27,695 nt of DNA from contig CAUTYX010000018.1 of the NCBI GenBank assembly GCA_963542695.1, forward strand, positions 1 to 27,695. Direction: 5' to 3'. The DNA comes from RUG100 sp963542695 (lineage in GTDB: Bacteria > Bacillota > Clostridia > Peptostreptococcales > Anaerovoracaceae). The notes beneath the pieces were generated by a model. It did no database searches. It was not told the origin of the DNA and saw only the letters and a program-made list of their open reading frames with translations. This document shows positions 1-6,989 of the stretch, piece by piece. The position numbers and the translations under genes were made by a program. How positions within the stretch are numbered: position 1 is the first letter of the stretch; each line of letters starts with the position of its first letter.

Positions 1-45
1 GATGCAGCGTAGTCTCGTGGGCTCGGAGATGTGTATAAGAGACAG
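1..45. other. Illumina Nextera adapter carry-over
   Basis: This is not genomic sequence. Positions 12-45 match the Nextera read-2 transposase adapter: GTCTCGTGGGCTCGG, followed by the 19-base mosaic end AGATGTGTATAAGAGACAG. The eight bases before it, GCAGCGTA (4-11), sit where the i7 index belongs and match a Nextera XT index as I remember it. GAT (1-3) is the end of the P7 oligo. Genomic sequence therefore starts at about 46, and this is the raw edge of an untrimmed contig. Confidence 0.97.
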
Positions 46-173
46 GTATTAAGAACCAAAGAAATTTTCTGAATTCTTCACGAAAATATATGATAAATGA
101 CAGCAGGTAATAGATAATGAGCTGTTTTTTGGAAACATTGAATAAAATGACAAAAGTGTAATAAAAAATAAAA

Positions 174-192
174 TTTTGGCATGAAGATTGCG
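174..192 (+). promoter_or_regulatory. sigma-54 (-24/-12) promoter
   Basis: TTTTGGCATGAAGATTGCG matches the RpoN consensus (TTGGCACG-N4-TTGC). The GG doublet at 178-179 and the GC doublet at 190-191 are exactly 12 bases apart, the invariant spacing. Transcription would start near 203, 36 bases before the ATG at 239, which has a GGAGG ribosome binding site at about 226-230. A sigma-54 activator gene lies close by at 1677-3101. The rest of 46-238 is AT-rich with no coding signal; activator sites would be expected there, but I could not identify a convincing pair. Confidence 0.8.
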
Positions 193-238
193 TTAAATTA
201 GGGTAAGCAAATTTTAACAGATAACGGAGGAAAACGTA

Positions 239-781
239 ATGGATGAGAAGACCAAAGGACAAGGCACTTTGAAAAAAGGTATATTTTTTTCCGCTGCTAC
301 ATGTTTAGTTATATTCATTTTATGGGCAGGTTTGATGCCAAAGACAGCGTATAAAGTGTTAACTGGGATGCTGTATGCCATGGGAGGAAGCACAGCCTGG
401 TTGATTGAATTGTTGATATTCATCATTTTTGTAGGAGGTTTAATTCTGGCTTGTACCAAATATGGGAATATCCGCATTGGTGGCGAAAAAGCAGTTCCTC
501 GCTTTAAAATGTGGAACTGGATTGCTATGTCCATCTGTGGAGCCATTGGTACCGGCATAATATTCTGGGCTTTGGGAGAACCAATTTTTCATTATACTAA
601 TCCACCAGGGGCGGCTGGTGTAAAGCTTTTTTCTGAAGAAGCTGCCACGTGGGCCGTTTCACAGACCATGTTGGACAAACTGTACACATTAGCAAAAGTA
701 AAGCCGCCATCTAAAGAGAGGATGGAAGAAATAAAAGAAATATTGGAGCATAACGGGTTCAGGGTGACCATAGGTGGGTAA
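239..781 (+). pseudogene. truncated BCCT transporter fused to a DapA-like tail
   Basis: Residues 1 to about 146 are the N-terminus of a betaine/carnitine/choline (BCCT) transporter. They hold two membrane segments, the GG(L)ILACTKYGNIRIGG loop and the family signature GAIGTGIIFWALGEPIFHY. Full-length family members have about 500 residues and 12 helices. Here the homology stops after AVSQTML, where a conserved HW is expected, and the frame continues into DKLYTLAKVKPPSKERMEEI and on to a stop at 779-781. That tail resembles the C-terminal helix of dihydrodipicolinate synthase/N-acetylneuraminate lyase (DapA) family enzymes (RPP-x-SEE...EI...L...G). An in-frame deletion joining two neighbouring genes is the simplest explanation; a mis-assembly is possible. 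The product is unlikely to transport. The start is the ATG with GGAGG eight bases upstream. The stop overlaps the GTG start of the next gene, so translation of the exporter is probably coupled to it. Confidence 0.75.
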
Positions 782-1670
782 AAATAAGAAGCTAGGTTAT
801 ATCTATGCGATTTCTGAGATAGCTATATGGGGAAGCTATTACGTAACACAAAAAATAATATTTATCGCTTTTCCAACATTTACAACCATGTTCATTCGAT
901 ACAGCATTGGTGGAAGTATTTTGCTTTGGATGCTTTATAAAAAGCGGAAACAGGCTGATTATAAAGCTATGGAAAAACAGGATTTGAAGTGGTTTTTAGT
1001 GGCCGGTGCTGTTGGGTATTTCTTTTGTGTTATTGTCCAAACCGCATCCAATCGTGTGTGTACGGCATCCATGTCGTCATTAATTAATGCCATGGCACCA
1101 ATTACAATTTCTCTACTTGCCACGTTGTTTTTGAAAGAAAAACTGACAAAAGAGAAAATCGTTGCATTGGTCACTGTTGTTATTGGCTCCATTGTCACAA
1201 TAGGAGACGTGGGATTGGAATCCAGTCCATTAGGGATTGTGGGTTGCTTTGTGAGTCTTTTATTGTGGTCACTAGCATCGGTTTTATTTCGGAAAATCTC
1301 TTTTAAATATGATCCATTGTCATATACCACGTTTGGTATTTTGTTGTCAGCTTTTTTGCTGTTACCCTTTGTTGTATGGGAATATTCTACGGACCAAATT
1401 TTGTTTGCAAATATATCCCTGCAGGTTGTAGCAGCAGCGATTTATGTAGCAACAATTGGAACCGTTGCAGGGCTACTTTTATGGAATAAAGCGTTAGCTG
1501 TACTGGAAGCGTCTACCTGTGCGTTATTTTATCCTATACAACCCATTGTATCTATTGTGCTTGGTATCGTATTGCTGGATGAGAAAATCACGAGTTCCTT
1601 TTTAGCAGGAACTGTTATCATTTCGATAGGAATTCTGTATATTGTGCGAAAAGAAGTTGCCTCAGTATAG
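774..1670 (+). CDS. EamA/DMT-family permease
   Basis: A 298-residue integral membrane protein with about ten hydrophobic segments arranged as two EamA halves. The second half carries the typical GTVAGLLLWNKALAVLEAS and PIQPIVSIVLGIVLLDE segments, and the first half ends with LLATLFLKEKLTKEK. Members of the drug/metabolite superfamily export amino acids, nucleosides or drugs; the substrate cannot be read from sequence. It starts at GTG 774, overlapping the end of the upstream fusion gene by eight bases, which suggests translational coupling and expression from the sigma-54 promoter at 174-192. It ends six bases from the convergent stop of the sigma-54 activator, with no terminator hairpin visible between them. 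Confidence 0.88.
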   Translation: MGKNKKLGYIYAISEIAIWGSYYVTQKIIFIAFPTFTTMFIRYSIGGSILLWMLYKKRKQADYKAMEKQDLKWFLVAGAVGYFFCVIVQTASNRVCTASMSSLINAMAPITISLLATLFLKEKLTKEKIVALVTVVIGSIVTIGDVGLESSPLGIVGCFVSLLLWSLASVLFRKISFKYDPLSYTTFGILLSAFLLLPFVVWEYSTDQILFANISLQVVAAAIYVATIGTVAGLLLWNKALAVLEASTCALFYPIQPIVSIVLGIVLLDEKITSSFLAGTVIISIGILYIVRKEVASV

Positions 1671-1676
1671 AGGAAA

Positions 1677-3101
1677 TTATTTTTTGATTTTGTATTTTTT
1701 CATTCGATAAGTCAAGGTTTGGCGAGATATATTTAAAATTTTGGCCGCTTGTGTAATGTTTCCACCAGAAGCTAATAGGGCATCTATAATGACTTGCTTT
1801 TCTGAGGTACGAATGGTTTCAAATATATTCTCTGTATCTTTATGGAGGACGGTGATGTCTTTTCCCGGAAGCCCCCTTTCGGTATCAGGATACTGGATAT
1901 ATTTTACATTTTCGTTGAAGATGTAGGAGGGGAAATGGTGTAATTCTATAGTATTCTCCTCCTTGGGCAATATATTTATGGCAGACTCAATAATGTGTTT
2001 TATTTGCCGTACATTTCCCGGCCAATGATAGGTAGTAATAAAGTTCATGGCTTTCTCGGAAATTTTCACTGCGTTTTTATGAAATATCTTATTAAACTTG
2101 TCTATATAATGATTGGCAAGTAAGATAATGTCTTCAGAACGACCTGCTAATGGAGGTATTTCAATAGTAATGACAGATAACCGATAAAACAAATCGGCGC
2201 GCAGTTGTCCGTTGCTAACAGCATCCATTGGAGAAGCATTAATGCTACTGATGATTCGAACATCGGTACTGATATCTTTGTTTCCTCCTAAGCGACGCAA
2301 TGCTCGTTCCTCTAAAACACTCAACAATTTTGCCTGGGAGTGAAGCGGCATAGAGTTGATTTCATCTAGAAACAATGTACCACCGTTGGCTTGTTCAAAA
2401 ATGCCGGATTTATTTAGGGAACCGGTAAAAGCACCACGTTCTGTTCCAAAAAGGATACTTTCTAAGAGCCCTTCGGGAATAGCAGCACAATTAACGGCTA
2501 AAAATTGTCTGTGAGACTGACTGCTTTCATGATGAATACTCTTGGCAAACATTTCTTTGCCGGATCCTGTTGGCCCGGATAGCAACACAGATGCATCACT
2601 TTTTGAGGCTGCCTTCGCAATCTGAATGCAACGTTTGAAGGCCGGAGCCTCTCCTAGTAGAGTATCAAAGGTATGGGGGTTTCCATATTTCCCGGTTTGT
2701 ACTTCTTGTTGCAATTTGATGTTATCGGTTACCATTTGTGAAAAATGAGTATAATCATTTTGTATAGTGCATACACCGATGAGAGTACGACCTGCGAGCA
2801 AAGGTATGGACTTGCAGGATTGTCGAAATTCGTTCTCGTTAATAATGTAAATATTCTCTTGAATATCAACAGCGTTTCCCGTTTCTAATGCCTTAAGTGT
2901 TGGACTGGTTTTTTGTTGGTAAATATCATTAATATGTTTACCGATTACTTTCCCTAGAGAAAGTTTTTCAAAATTCAAAGCTGCATGGTTGATATATTGA
3001 AGATAACCAGACTCATCAACAATATAAACATACTCAGAAAGATTATTTAAAATATCGGTAAAAATTTTATTTCCCAGTAAGTGTTTCAGTTCATTATTCA
3101 T
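1677..3101 (-). CDS. PAS-containing sigma-54-dependent transcriptional activator
   Basis: A 474-residue bacterial enhancer-binding protein. Domains in order: a PAS sensor (about 15-115), an AAA+ sigma-54 interaction domain (about 148-375) with Walker A GPTGSGKE (176-183), loop GAFTGS (223-228) and Walker B TLFLDE, arginine-finger region LRADLFYRLS, and a Fis-type helix-turn-helix at the C-terminus (GNITQAAKILNISRQTLTYR). Such proteins hydrolyse ATP to open sigma-54 promoters. The loop normally reads GAFTGA; the Ser in the last position is conservative but unusual. The PAS domain suggests a small-molecule ligand, as in RocR/PrdR-like regulators of amino-acid catabolism. It is the second gene of an operon, its ATG lying two bases after the AraC-type gene's stop. 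The only sigma-54 promoter I found nearby (174-192) is the likely target. Confidence 0.92.
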   Translation of the reverse strand: MNNELKHLLGNKIFTDILNNLSEYVYIVDESGYLQYINHAALNFEKLSLGKVIGKHINDIYQQKTSPTLKALETGNAVDIQENIYIINENEFRQSCKSIPLLAGRTLIGVCTIQNDYTHFSQMVTDNIKLQQEVQTGKYGNPHTFDTLLGEAPAFKRCIQIAKAASKSDASVLLSGPTGSGKEMFAKSIHHESSQSHRQFLAVNCAAIPEGLLESILFGTERGAFTGSLNKSGIFEQANGGTLFLDEINSMPLHSQAKLLSVLEERALRRLGGNKDISTDVRIISSINASPMDAVSNGQLRADLFYRLSVITIEIPPLAGRSEDIILLANHYIDKFNKIFHKNAVKISEKAMNFITTYHWPGNVRQIKHIIESAINILPKEENTIELHHFPSYIFNENVKYIQYPDTERGLPGKDITVLHKDTENIFETIRTSEKQVIIDALLASGGNITQAAKILNISRQTLTYRMKKYKIKK

Positions 3102-3103
3102 GG

Positions 3104-4084
3104 TTATTCCCTATTTAAATTTGTAATGCGCTTTTCCCTTCGAAAAGCCGAAGGTGACAGTTGGTAATATTCTCGAAAGGCTTTGGAAAATTTGCCGGGA
3201 TTTTCATATCCTACCTGTAAGGCGATGAAAAGAATGGTATCATCTGTGGTTAAAAGTAAATTTTTTGCTTTGTTCATACGTTGTTTTCGCATGTACTGGG
3301 TAACACTCTGACCGTGTAATTCTTTGAACCAGGCTTTGAGGCTGTTAGGGTTTACTTGCAGTGTAGAGGCAACCTCTTTTAGAGTAATTTTGCGGGAAAG
3401 ATCCCGGCATAAAATTTCTTCGCAAGCCGCAACGGTGCATAGTTGGCTTTTGGTTAGCAAAGAAATGTTAATGGATTCTCTGGGGAGCTCCATACATTCA
3501 TGAAGGAATAGTGCGGCCAGGAGTCGCATTTTCCCAACAGAATTGCTTTTTTGCAGCATCCACAGAGCAGAGGCAATGCGATCCATCATCTGGGTGGTGA
3601 ACTGCAAGTAGAGGGTTTTATCATCATCGAAAAAGCGTGTAAAGCGATCTAAGTCAATGTCGGTCATTTCTAAAAAGTTTCGCTTGGTAGCTGCCAGTTC
3701 GGCAGGATCGATTAGTAGCTGGATACCATCATAGTAGGCGTTGGGGTAGGAAAAATCACTTTTTGGATAACGGGTGGCGAAATTGATACGCCCTTCTGAG
3801 AGAGAAATAAAGCTGTCATCGGACAATATTAAATCACATCTTCCTTTGAGGCACAGGTTGATAAACAGTACATCTTTTGGGACCACTCGTCTGGTTGCCG
3901 AAAAGGCAGGCCAATGATTGCTGCGAACTTGATTAAAAGCAAGAAAACAACCGGGATCCAGCAATATCAACTCTGAATGTTCGTTGGTAGAATTTACCGG
4001 CGAAATGAAAAAGTGGCTGGGATTGCCGGTCATATGAAATAAATTGCTGTTTTTCAAGGCAGAAAAGAATGTGTGATCGTACAA
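3104..4084 (-). CDS. AraC-family transcriptional regulator
   Basis: A 326-residue protein with an N-terminal ligand-binding region of no recognised subtype and a C-terminal AraC double helix-turn-helix (about 225-320). The first HTH is ITLKEVASTLQVNPNSLKAW, and the second contains the family signature ILFIALQVGYENPGKFSKAF...YYQLSPSAFRR. The start is TTG at 4082-4084; no in-frame ATG is near, and a strong GGGAGGAG lies seven bases upstream. The protein is followed after two bases by the sigma-54 activator gene, so the two regulators are co-transcribed. Pairing an AraC regulator with a sigma-54 activator suggests two-layer control of the adjacent transporter operon; this is inference. Confidence 0.9.
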   Translation of the reverse strand: MYDHTFFSALKNSNLFHMTGNPSHFFISPVNSTNEHSELILLDPGCFLAFNQVRSNHWPAFSATRRVVPKDVLFINLCLKGRCDLILSDDSFISLSEGRINFATRYPKSDFSYPNAYYDGIQLLIDPAELAATKRNFLEMTDIDLDRFTRFFDDDKTLYLQFTTQMMDRIASALWMLQKSNSVGKMRLLAALFLHECMELPRESINISLLTKSQLCTVAACEEILCRDLSRKITLKEVASTLQVNPNSLKAWFKELHGQSVTQYMRKQRMNKAKNLLLTTDDTILFIALQVGYENPGKFSKAFREYYQLSPSAFRREKRITNLNRE

Positions 4085-4217
4085 TGAATACTCCTCCCTT
4101 GTTAAAAAGTGAATCTCATTACTGTAAGGATTATTTTTTCTGTTTTAGATTATTCAAGAAAAAAGAATCATGTTAGAATAACCTAAAGTAAAAATTTCTC
4201 TTAATGAGATGGTACAA

Positions 4218-4246
4218 GTATACAATACTTTGAATTGTTTGTATAC
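4218..4246. promoter_or_regulatory. inverted repeat upstream of the AraC-type gene
   Basis: GTATACAA (4218-4225) and TTGTATAC (4239-4246) form a perfect 8-base inverted repeat with a 13-base spacer, about 135-160 bases upstream of the TTG start of the AraC-type gene. It could be an operator, perhaps for that regulator. Base composition here is AT-rich, so chance is possible. The surrounding gene-free stretch 4085-4576 also holds the hairpin at 4316-4347, a mini-ORF at 4396-4419 and the promoter at 4503-4531. Confidence 0.35.
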
Positions 4247-4315
4247 AAAGGCCAATTTATTTTCTTTTCTACGATATTTGATTCTGTTCACACACATCAC
4301 TAACACAATAACAAA

Positions 4316-4347
4316 GTGAAAACCTGCCGTCTTGGCAGGCTTTTCAC
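4316..4347. terminator. bidirectional intrinsic terminator-like hairpin, orphan
   Basis: The arms GTGAAAA-CCTGCC (4316-4328) and GGCAGG-C-TTTTCAC (4334-4347) form a 13-pair stem with one bulged C and loop GTCTT. The GC core is flanked by A-rich sequence on one side and TTTT on the other, so it can work as a terminator in either direction. No gene ends next to it: the AraC-type gene starts far to the left on the minus strand and the next plus-strand gene starts at 4577. It may mark the end of a lost gene or a small RNA. Confidence 0.6.
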
Positions 4348-4395
4348 TGTTACGTTCATCTTCTACGTTTTGTGTAATTGAAAGGAGTATGATCT

Positions 4396-4419
4396 ATGTC
4401 AAAAGGATGTTCCTTGTGA
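4396..4419 (+). other. seven-codon mini-ORF with a strong ribosome binding site
   Basis: AAAGGAG (4381-4387) is followed by ATG at 4396 and a peptide MSKGCSL ending in TGA. The ribosome binding site is well placed, but the reading frame closes at once and meets another TGA soon after. I know of no such leader peptide. It is best read as the 5' remnant of a decayed gene, or possibly a leader peptide for the gene at 4577. Confidence 0.25.
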
Positions 4420-4502
4420 TTGAATCATAGCGCCTGCATCTGAAAGAATACTGAAAAGATTGAGAAAACCAGATGGGATTTTATCTCAAAAAAAGAAAAG
4501 TT

Positions 4503-4531
4503 TTGGTAAAAGAGCCGTCATCGGGTATAAT
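4503..4531 (+). promoter_or_regulatory. sigma-A promoter of the TM2 protein gene
   Basis: The -35 is TTGGTA (4503-4508), the spacer is 17 bases and the -10 is a perfect TATAAT (4526-4531). Transcription would start near 4538, about 40 bases before the ATG at 4577, which has GGAAGGA upstream. Confidence 0.75.
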
Positions 4532-4576
4532 AAAAAACATATATACTAATGTGCACTAGAAGGAAGGACAGCGATA

Positions 4577-5098
4577 ATGAATGAAATTTTACGATTTGAA
4601 AACAACATGGTAATTCTTGGAACCGATGAAGGTGGGTTGATAAAGCTGCCGCTGGAGTCCATTAACTATCCGAATCCAAAGGTGGGTGATCGGGTTCGTA
4701 CCTTTAAAGATGAAGATACCGTCATTTTAGTAAAGGTGGCAGAAGGCCCTACGTGGCAAGAAGCTTCTACAGAAGCACCGAAGGACACCTGGCAGCAGCA
4801 AGACTATCAGCCACGGCGTCCCAGTGCCATTCCCGTTCCCGGCAGCATTGATCCCAGTCGCATTAAAATGATCAACAAGCACATCTTTGTTTGGGTGGGC
4901 ACCTTTGTTTGTGGTCAATTTGGTGTGGATCGTTTTCTCCGTGGTCAAATTGGCTGGGGTATCTTTAAATTATTAACCCTAGGTGGCATGGGAGTATGGG
5001 CTCTGGTAGACTTTATCATTGCCTTGGTAAAGGTTTATGGCGACGAGTTTGGACAGGTGGAAATGGTGACATTTATCGATGGCTTATACGCAAGGTAA
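4577..5098 (+). CDS. TM2 domain-containing membrane protein
   Basis: A 173-residue protein. Residues 1-60 form a small, probably all-beta region of no recognised family (MNEILRFENNMVILGTDEGG, PKVGDRVRTFKDEDTVILVKV). Residues 60-95 are a polar, Pro/Gln-rich linker. Residues 98-160 are a TM2 domain: two membrane helices joined by a short loop with the signature FGVDRFLRGQIGWGIFKLLT and a second helix GVWALVDFIIALV. TM2 proteins are widespread and their bacterial role is poorly known. The gene has its own TATAAT promoter and a GGAAGGA ribosome binding site. The DNA glycosylase gene follows 23 bases later and is probably co-transcribed. Confidence 0.88.
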   Translation: MNEILRFENNMVILGTDEGGLIKLPLESINYPNPKVGDRVRTFKDEDTVILVKVAEGPTWQEASTEAPKDTWQQQDYQPRRPSAIPVPGSIDPSRIKMINKHIFVWVGTFVCGQFGVDRFLRGQIGWGIFKLLTLGGMGVWALVDFIIALVKVYGDEFGQVEMVTFIDGLYAR

Positions 5099-5121
5099 AT
5101 TACACTGAGAAAAATTACAGT

Positions 5122-5991
5122 ATGAAAAGTAATTATCGCATACGAGAAAATGGCGAAGATGGTGAATATGGTATCGTAGAGATTTTCGACGACTTTGATT
5201 TACAGAAAATCGCTGACAGCGGTCAGTGTTTTCGTTGGAAAGAATTGAATTCCGGCGGGTACCAAATTATTCATCAAGGTTATATTCTTGTGATAGAACA
5301 GATTGCGGATGGATTGTATCGTTTTCATTGTAGGAAAGACGAGTTTCTTACCATTTGGAAGGATTACTTTGATTTAGAGGAAAACTATAGCCGTATTCGC
5401 CGGCGGATTAACAAAGACGAAGATGTATTTCTTTACACGGCTTCCCAAAAGGAAGCCGGTATTCGTATATTGCAGCAGGATTTGTGGGAAGTACTCATTA
5501 GCTTTCTTATCTCCCAAAACCGCAGCATCCCCTTAATAAAAAAATCCATTGAAACCTTGGCTGAGAAGGCCGGAGAGAAAAAAATCGGATTTGACGGGCA
5601 GATGTATTACAGTTTTCCCACTCCCAAGGCCATTTGTGACATGGATCAAGACGCTTTGGATCAGTGCAAATTAGGGTATCGGGCAAAGTATGTAAAGGCC
5701 GTCTCCGAATCTGTTCTAGAGGGAAATATCGACCTTGTAGCGTTAAAAGAATCCAATGAAGAGGACGCTGGAAACGCACTAATGGAGCTTTACGGCGTAG
5801 GAAGAAAGGTGGCTGACTGTGTTATTTTGTATGGACTCCACCAAAAGGATGCCTTCCCCGTGGATGTTTGGATGAAAAAAATACTGTCTAGAGAATATCC
5901 GGATGGATACTCCCTAGACAGATATCGACCATATAATGGAGTGTATCAGCAATACATGTTTGCGTATTACCGGTGGCTATCTTCTAACTAA
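5122..5991 (+). CDS. ogg: 8-oxoguanine DNA glycosylase/AP lyase (OGG1 type)
   Basis: A 289-residue base-excision repair enzyme expected to remove 8-oxoguanine and nick the abasic site. The N-terminal OGG domain contains DLQKIADSGQCFRW and the first helical region contains ILQQDLWEVLISFLISQNRS. The helix-hairpin-helix Gly/Pro-Asp motif follows: LYGVGRKVADCVILYG with the catalytic Lys at about residue 229, and AFPVDVWMK with the catalytic Asp at about 248, in the same order as K249 and D268 of human OGG1. The frame is open upstream to 4996, but that part overlaps the TM2 gene. The ATG at 5122 puts family homology at the right distance from the N-terminus, although its ribosome binding site is weak (GAGAA). 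The 3' end overlaps the convergent cohesin-like gene by 15 bases. Confidence 0.88.
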   Translation: MKSNYRIRENGEDGEYGIVEIFDDFDLQKIADSGQCFRWKELNSGGYQIIHQGYILVIEQIADGLYRFHCRKDEFLTIWKDYFDLEENYSRIRRRINKDEDVFLYTASQKEAGIRILQQDLWEVLISFLISQNRSIPLIKKSIETLAEKAGEKKIGFDGQMYYSFPTPKAICDMDQDALDQCKLGYRAKYVKAVSESVLEGNIDLVALKESNEEDAGNALMELYGVGRKVADCVILYGLHQKDAFPVDVWMKKILSREYPDGYSLDRYRPYNGVYQQYMFAYYRWLSSN

Positions 5992-6975
5992 AGTTTTTCC
6001 CTTAGACCACTTGCCATAGTACGTTTTACCATTGACTTTTTTATAGGCACGTACCTTGATGGTGTACTTGCCTTTTTTCTTTAGTTTTAATGCTATTTTG
6101 GTGGTTTTTTCGGTCTGTTTAATGATGGTTTTGCCTTTGGCGGCTTGCACTTGATATCGAACACCGCCTTGCAATGCCTTGACCTTAACGGTGGATTTTC
6201 CGAAACGAACTTTGCTGATGGAGTTGATGTGGCCGGTTCCCGGTAAAATCTTATACGCCAGCTTTTTGGTGCCGGTGCAGTTTTTGATGCCGGTTACTAC
6301 TACGTAGCCGGTGCCGATGTTTTTACGGCTGCCTTTGTAGGAAAGAGTAATGGGTAGAGCCTTTCCTTTGTAGATGGCTTTAAGATTTTGTTTTTGGATT
6401 TTTCCGTTATAGATTTTGTCTTTTAGGCCAACGATCTTGGCTTTGTTAAGTGAAATCTTGGGTTCCGCCGGGGTCTTTACTCTTTTAATGGAAACGGTAA
6501 AATTCTTAGAAGAGGTGTCACCGGTGGTGGTGCCATCTTGGTTTACCGTTACGACTTTGGAAGAGTCAAGAGCAATACTCTGGGGCGTATGGCCGTTATA
6601 GTGGTATGTAAGGGTTGCCACTTTGTATTTTCCGGCCTTAAAACCGTTGTCGGAAGTATAGAATCCAAAGTACTGCTTTCCATCTTTGGTTGTTTGAATT
6701 TGGTTTTCTCCTACTTGATCGGAAAATGCGAGGTTTTCGAAGGCCACATCAGGGGACGAAGTGGCAAGACCCAGTTCGGCACCGGCAAAGTCTTTCTCTG
6801 CATGGATATTTACTTCAAAGGACACAGTGGAGTCAGTATCCTTTAAGGTGATTTCATCCGGAGAGGGAGTAATATTGGCAGCTCGTCCGCCAATGGCCAT
6901 GATTACAACAACGGTTATCGTTATCAATGCAGCAAAGAAAATTCGCCGCGGAATATGAATAATTGCTTTTTTCAT
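5977..6975 (-). CDS. exported cohesin-like protein with basic C-terminal modules
   Basis: A 332-residue exported protein. Residues 1-33 are a signal peptide or membrane anchor (IFFAALITITVVVIMAIGG, possible cleavage after GRA). About 36-165 is a cohesin-like beta-sandwich: STVSFEVNIHAEKDFAGAEL, then a VAFENLAFS strand, then GFKAGKYKVATLTYHY, the pattern of cohesin domains (f.v.i....i.g.e...y, then g...ia.l.f). About 175-245 is an MBG/Ig-like module (KIYNGKIQKQNLKAIYKGK...TGIKNCTGTKKLAYKI). About 255-330 is Fn3-like (YQVQAAKG, KGKYTIKVRAYKKVNGKTYY). The C-terminal half is very Lys-rich, which could bind wall polyanions; there is no LPXTG or SLH anchor. It is the last gene of a three-gene operon, 14 bases after a dockerin protein, with AGGAAGGA before the ATG. 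The cohesin assignment rests on pattern and context only. Confidence 0.6.
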   Translation of the reverse strand: MKKAIIHIPRRIFFAALITITVVVIMAIGGRAANITPSPDEITLKDTDSTVSFEVNIHAEKDFAGAELGLATSSPDVAFENLAFSDQVGENQIQTTKDGKQYFGFYTSDNGFKAGKYKVATLTYHYNGHTPQSIALDSSKVVTVNQDGTTTGDTSSKNFTVSIKRVKTPAEPKISLNKAKIVGLKDKIYNGKIQKQNLKAIYKGKALPITLSYKGSRKNIGTGYVVVTGIKNCTGTKKLAYKILPGTGHINSISKVRFGKSTVKVKALQGGVRYQVQAAKGKTIIKQTEKTTKIALKLKKKGKYTIKVRAYKKVNGKTYYGKWSKGKTLVRR

Positions 6976-6989
6976 AGGTAAAGTCCTTC

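Noticed and set aside
4996..5121. N-terminal extension of the DNA glycosylase
   Set aside because: It overlaps the TM2 gene in another frame, has no homology to the family, and the ATG at 5122 fits the usual N-terminus.
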